Shown piece after piece: positions 54,943 to 64,000 of a DNA stretch of 64,000 nucleotides (its first letter is position 1; every line of letters begins with the position of its first letter). The translations under genes were made by a program, and so were the position numbers. Where the stretch lies: NCBI GenBank assembly GCA_003013855.2, contig ML058526.1, positions 1,922,001 to 1,986,000 on the forward strand, written 5' to 3'. The notes beneath the pieces were generated by a model. That model saw only the letters and a list, made by a program, of their open reading frames with translations, did not search any database and was not told the origin of the DNA. The DNA is from Liriodendron chinense. Its lineage: Eukaryota > Streptophyta > Magnoliopsida > Magnoliales > Magnoliaceae.

Positions 54943-55182
54943 TCCAATGGGGGTCTTGTAAGCGGTACGGCGAGCCCAAAGCGCATCTTCTAATCTCAGT
55001 GACCAATCTTTGCGATCTCGGCCTCACCATCTTTTTCAAAATCTGTTTGATTTCCCAATTGGAAATTTCAGCTTGCCCACTCGTCTATGGGTGGTATGGG
55101 GTACTCACTTTATGCCTAATGCCATATTTCTTCATTAAGGCTTCAAAAGGCCTATTGCAAAAGTAAGAACCACCATCACTAA

Positions 55183-55671
55183 TCATGGCTCGAGGTGTTC
55201 CAAATCTGGAAAGTATGTTTCTTTAAGGAACTTTAAAACCGTACGATGATCGTTGGTTCTACATGGAATAGCCTCTATCCATTTAGAAACATAGTCTACG
55301 GCAAGCAATATATAGACATGTCCAAAAGAAGAGGGGAACGGTCCCATGAAATCGATGCCCCAACAATCAAAGACTTCATGATGTTGAATTGGGGCAAGAG
55401 GCATCATATTTTGATGGGATAATCCTTCTAACTTTTGGCAACGCTCACATACTTTGCAAAACTCGTGGGTGTCCTTAAATAGAGTGAGCCAATAAAAACC
55501 ACACTGTAGAATTTTTGCAGTGGTTTTCTTGGCGAAAAAATGAGCCCCACATGCTTGATCATGGCAAAAGGAGATGACGGAATTATGTTCATCATCAGGG
55601 ACACATCTCCTAATAATTTGATCTGGGCAATATTTAAACAGTAGAGGTTCATCCCAGAAAAATCTGCGCAC
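55183..55671 (-). pseudogene. pol: Integrase zinc-binding module and core of element D
   Basis: Zinc module: CHDQACGAHFFAKKTTAKIL and FCKVCERCQKLEG. Core: GIDFMGPFPSSFGHVYILLAVDYVSKWIEAIPC with the first catalytic Asp. After the stop at 55183 the rest of the core (54950-55180) is in other frames. The first His of the usual HxxxH pattern is in SFCHDQACGAHF. Confidence 0.85.
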
Positions 55672-55695
55672 TTCCCTTAGAAATTTGTGTTTATC

Positions 55696-56247
55696 CTACG
55701 CAGTCCAATGAGTTGGCATCGCACCTATGGAAAGATAATTAGCTATGTCAGCGTACCATGATGGATGCGTAGCAACAAAGAGTTGCTTATCAGGGAATGA
55801 GTCCTCAATAGGTGACTCGTTAATGGAATTAGGTAGGACTAGACGGGATAGATGATCCGCCACCACATTTTCTACTCCCTTCTTGTCCTTGATCTCCAAA
55901 TCAAATTCTTGAAGGAGTGTGATCCATCTAAGCAAATAGGGCTTGGTATCCTTCTTAGAAAGAAGGTGTTTCAGCGTCGCATGATCTGTGTAAATAATGA
56001 CCTTGGATCCTATTAAGTAAGGCCTGAATTTGTCCAATTAAAAAATAACGGCTAGGAGATCCTTCTCCGTAGTCGAGTAATTGACTTGGGCGGGATTCAA
56101 AGTCCTACTCACATAGTAGATAACATGGGGCTTCTTATCCTTCTTTTGGCCTAACACCGCCCCAATAGCATAATCGATCGCATCGCACATCAACTCAAAA
56201 GGTACGGACCAATCCGGTGGTTGCATGATAGAAGTGGTTGTCAACAT
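55696..56247 (-). pseudogene. pol: RNase H of element D
   Basis: PDWSVPFELMCDAIDYAIGAVLGQ (catalytic Asp), HVIYYVSRTLNPAQVNYSTTEKDLLAVIF (Glu), a TAA at about 56038, then FRPYLIGSKVIIYTDHATLKHLL (Asp), LRWITLLQEFDLEIKDKKG and VVADHLSRL. The stop splits the domain. Element-derived RNA would be its substrate. Confidence 0.88.
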
Positions 56248-56307
56248 GTCTTTTAGCTTTGAAAAAGCTAATTGACATTCGGCACTCCACTCAAATTGAT
56301 TTTTCTT

Positions 56308-57197
56308 TTAGAGAAGGTTACATAAGGGACTTAAGATATGACTAAAATCCGTTATGAACCTTCTATAAAAACTGGCGTGTCCAAGGAAGGACCGCACATC
56401 GCGTACGCTTTTGAGTGGTGGTAGATTAGAAATTATATCAATTTTTGCCCGGTCTACCTCTATTCCATTAGACGAGATGATATATCCAAGGACTATTCCT
56501 CTTTGTACCATAAAATGACACTTTTCCCAATTTAAAACAAGGTTCTTCTCTTCACACCTTGTCAAGACCAACTTCAAGTGATTGAGGCACTCATCAAAAG
56601 TACAACAAAAAACAGAAAAATCATCCATGAATACCTTGAGAAAGTACTCAACATGCATTGTTGGAATGTGGTGGGTGCATTACATAGTCCGAATGGCATT
56701 ATTCGGTATGCGAAGGTGTCAAACAGGCATGTAAAAGTGGTCTTCTCTTGGTCTTCTAGGGCTATCTCAATTTGATTGTAACCGGAATGGCCATGTAGGA
56801 AGCAATAATAGGAATGACCTACTAACCTCTCCAAAATTTGATCCATGAATGGGAGAGGGAAGTGGTCCTTCCTAGTGACCGTGTTTAGATTTTGATAATC
56901 AATGCACATACGCCAACCGGTGGTTACTCTAGTCGGTATAAGCTCGTTGTTGGAGTTTTCTATTATGGTAATACCGGATTTCTTAGGGACAACTTGGGTA
57001 GGACTCACCCATTGGCTATCCGAGATGGGGTAAATGATACCCACATCTAGTAGCTTTAACACCTCGGCTTTGACAACCTCCATCATATTTGGATTTAGCC
57101 TTCTTTGAGGTTTTCTAGTTGTTTCGCATTTTCTTCGAGGTGTATACAGTGAGTACAAACCGAAGAGTCTATCCCCTTGAGATCCGCTATTGTCCAA
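56308..57197 (-). pseudogene. pol: Reverse transcriptase of element D
   Basis: RT blocks: RRLNPNMMEVVKAEVLKLLD, IYPISDSQWVSPTQVVPKKSG, TGWRMCIDYQNLNTVTRKDHFP, LHGHSGYNQIEIALEDQEKT, AYRIMPFGLCNAPTTFQ. After a frameshift near 56640 the catalytic FMDDFSVF (Athila form) and CEEKNLVLNWEKCHFMV, GYIISSNGIEVDRAKID, VRSFLGHASFYRRFI follow. The Asp pair remains but the frameshift separates it from the fingers. Confidence 0.9.
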
Positions 57198-58070
57198 CCT
57201 ATGGCTCCCCTATGTTCTTTGAGTAGCTCAATCAACTTGAGCTCTTGGTCTTTCCCTAGGTGAGAGGCAATGACAATCAGGAATGTTTCTTCTTGACCCA
57301 AGTATACATATTTAAGCTCGGATGGCAATGGTTTAAGGTCAAGCTTCGGTGGTTTGATGTTAGACGGTAGAGGCCTTGATGTGGTTGGTGACAATCTTTC
57401 AAAATGGGGCCTCCACCGGCTAGTACCAACTACCGGTTTCTCAATATTCAATGCTTGCATAATCTCACTAATGATGGGGTCTTTGAAATCCTTGAAACGT
57501 GCCAAGCATGTCTCCAAGCTTTCTAGTGGTTCAAGTTGGAGGAGCTCTTCTTCTTCAAAAGATTTGAGCATGTTTACCTCGAAGAGCTCGTCGTCATCAA
57601 CATCCATATGCCTTTTGCCCAAGTGGAACACATGCACCTCTAATGTCATGTTCCCAAAGGATAATTGCATCACCCTATTCCGGCAATTTATGATTGCATT
57701 TGATGTAGCAAGGAACGGGCGGCCTAAAATTACCGGTATTTGAGTGCTAGCATCTATAACCGGTTGTGTGTCCAAGACGATGAAATCCACCGGTAGTAGA
57801 ATTTGTCAACTTGGACTAGAACATCCTCAACTATCCCTCTCAGTACATGGATGGATCTATCAGCGAGTTGCAACATGGTTTTGGTGGGTTTTAATTCACC
57901 AAGACCCAATTGCTCATATACCTAGTACGGGATCAAGTTTACGCTTGCCCCCGAGTCTAGCAATACACGCTCAATCCGGTAGTCTCCAATGATACATGAG
58001 ATTGTGGGACTACCGGGATCTTTGAACTTTGTGGGGGTCTTTTAAGTGAGAATGACACTCACTTACTCAT
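57198..58070 (-). pseudogene. pol: Aspartic protease and pre-RT linker of element D
   Basis: The active-site segment VLLDSGASVNLIPY lies at about 57930-57970, with a TAG in place of Ser just after it. Then LADRSIHVLRGIVEDVLVQV and, after a shift, FIVLDTQPVIDASTQIPVIL, GRPFLATSNAIINCRNRV. The acidic linker has LESLETCLARFKD, and KPPKLDLKPLPSELKYVYLG leads to the RT. The catalytic triad is intact. Confidence 0.85.
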
Positions 58071-58086
58071 TTAGGAAGGCATTTTG

Positions 58087-58728
58087 CTACACATTATATT
58101 TGCGTTTAGTTGTGCATAGGTCCTTTAGAAACTTGGCATAAGAGGTGATTTGTTTGATGGCATCAAGCAATGGAATGTTTATCTTGACTTGTCTAAAAAT
58201 CTCTAAAATATCATGAGAGTTTGGGAGAGATTTTGGAGCAACCAATCTCGAAGGGAATGGTGCTACGGGCTTGTAAACGCGTTCTGTTTCTTGTGGGGCT
58301 AAGTTGGATCCGTCCTCATCCTCAGAATTTACCGGATCATTAGGCTTGTCGGCCTTCACCGGAATAGTTTTGTCAATTTGTTTACCACTTCTAAGAGTGG
58401 TGACGGATTTGGCTTGCTCCATATGTTGGTTGGAGAGATTAGGAATGCTTACTTCATGTACTTGCTTTAGATTGGGCTAAGGTTGGGCCGGAAAGGTCCA
58501 TTCCTTAACATTCAAGCGTCCCTTAATCTCATCAACTGAGACTTTAAGCTCTTGGACCACTTGCTGATTTGTTTGATTGATTTGCGTTTGCCCTTGCATA
58601 AATACTTTTAAGGTTTCCTCCATTGAGAATTGAGGTGGGCCATCTTTTGCATGGGTGGCCCTCCTTAAGAGTTGGTAGGATTGCCCATGGAAGCATTCTT
58701 CCAACTGAAATTTGGGTGGTTCTTCCAA
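58087..58728 (-). pseudogene. gag: Gag C-terminal linker of element D
   Basis: Two frames: 58477-58728 (FQLEECFHGQSYQLLRRATH, a coiled-coil-like INQTNQQVVQELKVSVDEIK) and 58087-58422 (SVTTLRSGKQIDKTIPVKAD, VAPFPSRLVAPKSL, VKINIPLLDAIKQITSYAKF). The same TTLRSGK and KINIPLLD blocks occur in element E, so this is the conserved spacer between gag and protease. Confidence 0.8.
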
Positions 58729-58811
58729 GTAGAATTGTACGTATTACCTACCGGTCCATTAAAAGGTCGTTGATAACCATATGTGACATTTGCATGTTCA
58801 TGTAACACCTC

Positions 58812-59673
58812 TTAAAATGCAGGAATTGTAGAACAATCTTGCGTAGCGTGTAAATTGGTGAAACAAATCCCACACGTGGTCTCAATAACTTCATTGGACT
58901 TTGAAACTCCTTTCTTACTAAGTTTCATAGCCTCGATCTTCCTTGTGAGGCTGGCTAACCTTGCATTCACGTCATCTTCCTCCTTGAGGATATAAATCCC
59001 TCCTTTCTCTTTTTCTTGAGTAGGCTTGGGGTTGTTAGATTTATCCGAGGTATCCCATGATTGGGGCATTCTCGGCCAACATATCTAAATAACTCTAAGC
59101 TTCATCTGGATTTTTTCTCATAAACTTGCCGTTGCACATCATCTCTACGAATTGGCGCATATTGGAACTTAATCCATCATTGAAGAAGTTTATGATTCGC
59201 CAAATTTCGTAGCCGTGATGTGGGCAAGCAAGTAGGAGGTCCTTAAACCTTTCCCAACATTGGAATAATGATTCACTCTCTTTAGCCAAAAAATTCATTA
59301 TGGCTCTTCGAAGGGTGTTCATTTTATAAGTCGGAAAAAACTTTTTCAAGAATTCCCTGGTCATCTCGTTCCATGACCCTATCGAGTGTGGTCTAAGAAA
59401 GCGAAGCCAAGTCTTTGCTCATTCTTTTAATGAAAAGGGAAAAAGTTCAAGTTTAATGGCATCTTTCGAAACATTAGTGTATTGCAAGGTAGCCACCACT
59501 TCTTCAAATTCCTTTAAGTGCAAATAAGGGCTTTCAGAGTCTAGCCCATGGAACTTTGGTATAAGTTGAATCACACCCGGCTTTATATCGATGTTTCCCC
59601 CAGTTGGTGGTAAGACCATGCATGAGGGTGTAGTTGCATGGGCCGGTTGTAGGTAGTCCCGTAATGATCTCAT
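58812..59673 (-). pseudogene. gag: Gag polyprotein of element D
   Basis: Pieces in order: SLRDYLQPAHATTPSC and GVIQLIPKFHGLDSESPYLHLK (59419-59673), REFLKKFFPTYKMNTLRRAIMN and LFQCWERFKDLLLACPHHGYE (59095-59364), then EKGGIYILKEEDDVNARLAS and CGICFTNLHATQDCSTI (58812-59069). Stops or shifts lie at about 59080 and 59370-59418. Closely parallel to element E gag. Confidence 0.85.
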
Positions 59674-60141
59674 TGGAGGAACGTTATGTACCTCATTCTC
59701 TTCTACTCCCTCTTGATTTGTGTTTGTCGTTGGAGTAGGGGGGAGGATTCCTTAAATGTGTTTGATCCATACTCCCCAAACTATCACAATGCTCTTTGTA
59801 TTTTCGGACTCGTTTATGGACTGACAATAGTCCAACTAGACCACCTTCGAATTGGAGACGATTGGAGTGGTCTCATTCCCAACGGGACATAAACCACTTA
59901 ATTAAAAACTAAACTAATCCTAAGTCCTAAAATCTGAAATTAATCTAAAAATTGAAAATCTGCAAAAAGCACTAAGTTAGAAGGATATTACCCGATTCGC
60001 TTGAACCAGAGAAGAAATCCTACAAAGCAAAATAATGTGTTAGTTATAGGAAATCAGAAAAACCTATCTACTTCTACTTCTACAGCCACTAAAACAATCT
60101 AGAACTGTTATCTAAATACCCGGCAACAGCGCCAAAAAACT
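59674..60141 (-). other. Leader and primer-binding site of element D
   Basis: Non-coding. The PBS TGGCGCTGTTGCCGGG (60119-60134, minus) is one base from the common plant tRNA-Asp-type PBS TGGCGCCGTTGCCGGG. Seven bases separate it from the LTR. Confidence 0.8.
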
Positions 60142-61501
60142 TGTTCGCTCGCCTCAAGTGCAAGGCTGCGATGTAGTAATAAATCTCGGTAAGACCGAGG
60201 TCGATCCACAGGGGATTAGAAAACAACTTCTAAGCTATTCCAGCAACTGGGATTGCAATAATTAAGAGATTCAATTGAGAGAATTATGTTAAAATAGTAA
60301 CTTAAGAAAAACAGTAATTAAGGAACTAAGGCTTTCAAGGATCCACTTGGAGCAATCCCATGTCAATCCAATCAATCCAAGCATAATACACAATTAGATT
60401 TGAAGTTTTATCTCTCATCTAGTTGGAAGATAAAACATTAAACACATTCAATCCCACTTAAGTTGAACTTCTAAGTTCTAGTCCTATTCAATTAAATAGC
60501 ATTCGAAATCATAGCCTTCGAAGTAACAGCCATGCCTATGGACTATGGCATGCTCAAGGGTTACCATAATTTGAATCTAATCAAACAAAACATGATAATC
60601 TCAGAGAATTGCAAGGAATCCATGTCCGAAGCACATGACTCTCATAAAACTTCTAAAAATATCAACTTTATATGAACTAGAATACTTAAAATTCAAACTT
60701 GAAGTGAAACTACTTGAATCAAACTGAATTAAACATGAAATTGGCTACAAGCTTCACCTCTCAGCCTTAGTTGAGAGATTCTAGCCGAGCATTGTCATAC
60801 TACAACTAGAACTCAATAAAAAAGGATTAAAAACATAAAAAACCCGGAGTTGGGAGGGTTACAAACGCTCCACGGCGGCTTCCTTCACTTTCCACGAAGT
60901 TCCTCAGCTTCTCTGATGCCCTAGGAAGAGACCCTAGGTGTCCTTTTATAATGGGGAGGCTCTACCGCATTGGAATCTTCCAGAATTGCGTAGCATTACG
61001 CACTTGCGTAGAAAATCTCGGATGTCGAAATAGAAAGCACTTTTTTACGCATGGCCGACCGGTCTTGACCGGTCGGACCTATTTGTTATAAGTCCAGCAT
61101 GCACAGGGAGGTCCCTGACCTGATGGCCGACCGGTCTTGACCGGTCGGACTAAACTGGTCCTTACTACAGCGGCTTCACAAGAGTGGGCAGCAGGGTGGC
61201 CGATCAGTCTTGACCGGTCTGGCTCCCTTGGCCGACCGGTCATGATCGGTCAGACCCCTGTTCTTTCCTTTTTTTCTTCATATCTTTCTTCTCTTTTCTC
61301 CCTCTTTCTTCTTCCTTCTTTGGTCCACCTTAGGCCTTCATTCAAAGGCTCCTAAATACGCTCTTTTTGGTCTCCAATTAGGCGAAATCGCTCTCATTTC
61401 TACAATCACAAAACATGCATTAGATGGGCCTTTTAAACATGCAAACCATGTATATAATGTGATGTAATGGGTTATAGCATGTATAAATTGGAGGTTCAAC
61501 A
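60142..61501 (-). repeat. 5' LTR of element D
   Basis: 1360 bp, the partner of 51935-53312 with about 5 to 8 percent visible difference in the stretches I compared. GACCGGTC words occur at 61050-61255, followed by a polypyrimidine tract (61262-61320). Confidence 0.93.
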
Positions 61502-62495
61502 GCTCCCCTTTGCTCCCCTGATCGTGTTGCCGCTGCGTCGCCAATGCCTCAGCTACACTTGATCAAACACCTCGCAAATGATGCCTTTGATATACCCAAG
61601 GTGATAGGAGAGTAGGTTTAAGAACTCTACAACTAATGGGAATGGATTGCCTAGAGTTGCTCACCTACAAAGATCTCATTATAGAGCTTTGAATAAGGAT
61701 ATGACTATTAAGAAGGATCCAAACTCTAAAGATCAAAGAGGGTGAAGGCTATCTTCTTCATGAGCTTGGAATGCTCCATTTTTGTGTTAAATCACAAGAA
61801 AGATGCTCTGCAAATGTTAGAAATTGAGCCTCCAATAGTCTCCAACAATACTGGCTTCAATCCTCTCAAAATCCCTCTTCATCCCCTCAAATCGAGCCAA
61901 GTCGTTTTTATAGAAAAGTCTAAACGGATTTAAAACAGGCAAAAAATGGCTAGATCTCGACTTGTCCCGATCGGTTGTGACCGCTTGGCCAAGGATCCTC
62001 GACCGGTTGGGTGACTGGTCGAATTAATGGCCTAGACTGCATAATGTTGTTGTCTCAATCTGGTCGATCGAACCAGCCGACTGGTCGGACGATCGGTCGT
62101 ATTACCTAACAATGCATTTGGTTGCTATCCCTTTTGGGCGTTCTGCTGACCAGTCAAAGTATGAATTCTGCTGATTTTATCTCTTGTGTTTTGCAGCAGT
62201 TCATGCAACATCTTGGCCATACATTTGGCGATCTTTTGGGACACCTAGGGCCAATCTAAGATGACTAAGGGTATGCCTAATGGTCATGGTCATCTAGAGA
62301 TTATGGTTTTAGATAGGTTTAAGGTTAAGGCTTCACCAAAGCTTTTTTTTTTTACTTATTCCTTCTTCCTTGATGCAGTAAGTCTGTCTTTAGTCTTTAA
62401 TCTTCATATTCATTAAGCTCAACCGACACTAGACTTGCTGACCTCAGTAATTGACAAATAACGTGCACTAGTATGCCAAAAAAAGTGCACTAATA
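61502..62495 (-). repeat. SIRE-like LTR copy N, right part (LTR start side)
   Basis: It continues 51934 after element D (target GCTCC repeated) and ends at CACTAATA, the complement of the TATTAGTGCAC start. It has U3 words (GACCGGTTGG, GACTGGTCGG) at about 61960-62110. Net length without element D is about 1.93 kb. No PBS or internal region adjoins it, so it is a solo LTR lying inside the minisatellite. Confidence 0.75.
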
Positions 62496-63297
62496 GGGCT
62501 CACCTTCAATATCCATCGTCCATCATGTCGAACCTACCTTTAATGCGGACCATCCATCATGTGAGCCCCGCCTTGGATATGGCTATTCATCATCAGGGGT
62601 TGGCCTTTAATGTATACTATACATTATATGGGCCCACCATCAATGTTATTGTCCATTATGTGGGGCCCACCTTTAATATCCATCGTCCGTAGTGTGAGCA
62701 CCACTTTTGATGTGGGTCATCATTATGTGGGGCCCACCTTTAAGATCCACCGTCCATCTGTGGCCCCACCTTGGATTTGGGCCTTTCATCATTGGGGCCG
62801 ACCTTTGATGTGGACCATCCACTATGTGGGGTCCACCTTGATGTTGGTCGTTCATCATACGAGGCCCACCTTCAGTATCCATCGTCCATTATGTGGTACT
62901 CACCTTCAATGTCTACTATCTATCATGTGAAGCCCACCTTTGATGTAGATCGCTCATCGTTTGGGCCCCACTTCAATGTGGGTCATCCATCATGTGTGAC
63001 TCCCGTTGCATGTGGGCCCCTCATTAATGTTAATTGTTTATCTTGTGTGGCCCACCTTTAATGTGGAGCGTCCATCGCGTGGGCCCTACCTTCGAAGTGG
63101 GTCGTCCATCATTTGGTGCCCACTTTGGATGTAGGCCATTTATCATTTAGGGTCGACCTTTGATGTGGACCACATTGATATGGGTAATCCATCATCTGGG
63201 GCCCACCTTTAATGTGGATCATCTAGTGTGTGGGCCCTACCATTAACGTGGATCGTCTATCGCGTGGGGCCTCTTTTGATATGAACCATCAATCCCA
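62496..63297. repeat. GGCCCACC minisatellite, main block
   Basis: About twenty degenerate copies of a roughly 35-40 base unit, approximately GGGGCCCACCTTTGATGT followed by GGACCATCCATCATGT. Many junctions form the palindrome TGGGCCCA or GGGGCCCC. Overlapping open frames (Gly/Pro/His/Ser-rich) are by-products. Confidence 0.9.
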
Positions 63298-63695
63298 TGG
63301 ACAGACGAGAGAGAGAAGTAGAAAAGTAAAAAACTTTAAAAGCAAAAGTTAATAACTCATAGGATAAGTAACTTTCATCACATAAGTTACTTGTATAACG
63401 GCTTGTGAAACTAACTTGAGTTACAAAAATAATTTATTAACTTGCCACAAGTTAGAAAAGTTACTTAATGGGTGGAGTCCAAACAAGCCTTAGGTGATTT
63501 TTAAATAGACCCTTGGTCCATGTTTAACTCGTAGATTACTTTACATAGGCTAGTTATGACACAAGCAACTTGTCTTGGTTTCTACTTATCCAGTAGATGA
63601 GTGTTTCTTAAAAAACATTCATATCAATCAAAAAATAGAAAAGTGTGTTTGGTTTCCAACATCACATAAGTACTCATTCCTCAAGTTTGTTTGAT
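63298..63695. other. Non-repeat spacer within the minisatellite, possible MITE-like insert
   Basis: A/T-rich sequence with no coding. AAGTTACTT-type words recur. GGAGTCCAAACAAGC (63475-63489) and TGTTTGGTTTCC (63644-63655) form an imperfect inverted pair about 180 bases apart, as small TIR elements have. I see no clear target duplication. Confidence 0.35.
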
Positions 63696-64000
63696 CCACT
63701 CTTAATATCAAGTGTCCATCACATGGGCCCAACCTTTGATGTGGACCGTTCATTATGTTGGGCCCACCTTGGCCCTGTCTTCAATGTGAATTGTACAACG
63801 TGTGGGGCCTACCTTCAATGTGGATCATCCACCTTTCGGGGTCCACTTTCGATGTGGGCTATCCATCATGTGGGGCCCACATTGGAAATGGGTCATTCAT
63901 CATGCAAGCCCACCTTTTATGTGGACCATCCATCATGCAGGGCCTAACTTTGAAGTGGGCATCCATCAAGCAGGGTTCACCTTGGCCATGGGTCATTCGT
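63696..64000. repeat. GGCCCACC minisatellite, right block
   Basis: The same unit as 62496-63297 continues to the window end, with GTGGGGCCCACATTGG and AGCCCACCTTTTATGTGG copies. Confidence 0.85.

Larger units (their letters stand above)
51935..61501 (-). mobile_element. Element D: Athila-like gypsy retrotransposon with both LTRs
   Basis: 9567 bp with GCTCC duplications at 51930-51934 and 61502-61506. The LTRs are 51935-53312 and 60142-61501. On the minus strand the order is LTR, PBS (tRNA-Asp-like), gag, protease, RT, RNase H, integrase, a 1.2-kb untranslated 3' region with two PPT-like tracts, and LTR. All domains are recognisable but broken by stops and shifts. No env-like frame is evident. 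It splits LTR copy N. Confidence 0.95.

Noticed and set aside
62610..63061. Open frames rich in Gly, Pro, His and Ser
   Set aside because: They are translations of the GGCCCACC minisatellite in several frames.

Overview
This window is plant nuclear DNA made almost entirely of nested LTR retrotransposons. I see no intact host gene. The only host-derived coding sequence I can support is a short 20S proteasome alpha-4 (PAC1-like) fragment inside one LTR. The lineages present (Ty3/gypsy Tat, Ogre-like, Athila and Tekay-like chromovirus, plus Ty1/copia SIRE-like) point to an angiosperm. The GGCCCACC-rich minisatellite recalls magnoliid genomes, but that is a weak inference.

Left part (1-30260). 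Right-hand ends of elements follow one another, each cut on its left by the next younger one: A (Tat, minus, 1-4011), H (Ogre-like, minus, 4012-12873), E (Athila-like, minus, 12874-18022), G (Tekay-like, plus, 18023-24446), F (Athila-like acidic-ORF derivative, plus, 24447-28391), K (Tekay-like LTR end, 28392-29286) and L (SIRE-like LTR, 29287-30260 and 42114-42432). The simplest reading is concentric nesting, with the matching left halves lying beyond coordinate 1.

Middle (30261-42113). Element B is a complete-ended Tat element on the minus strand, flanked by TTATC duplications. It has gag, protease, RT, RNase H, a second Tat-type RNase H, integrase and, on the opposite strand, a spliced additional ORF (aORF) with its own TATA box, G-box and poly(A) signal. 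A SIRE-like solo LTR (35746-37624, duplication AAGCC) splits its RNase H region.

Right part (42114-64000). A SIRE-like copia element (C, to 50774) has its 3' LTR invaded by a same-family LTR, which is invaded by another. C abuts a minisatellite of about 37 bp, which also holds a minus-strand SIRE-like LTR (N, 50989-62495). N is in turn split by a complete-ended Athila-like element D (51935-61501, duplication GCTCC). Minisatellite resumes to the window end.

The most unusual shared signal is in the LTRs. The U3 part of almost every family carries a cluster of short inverted-repeat words. The word differs between subfamilies, yet one (GACCGGTC type) is shared by unrelated copia and gypsy LTRs. 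Element A's U3 also carries the proteasome fragment. Most coding regions have stops or frameshifts; the exception is A, whose gag-protease-RT frame is open to the window edge apart from one TAG.
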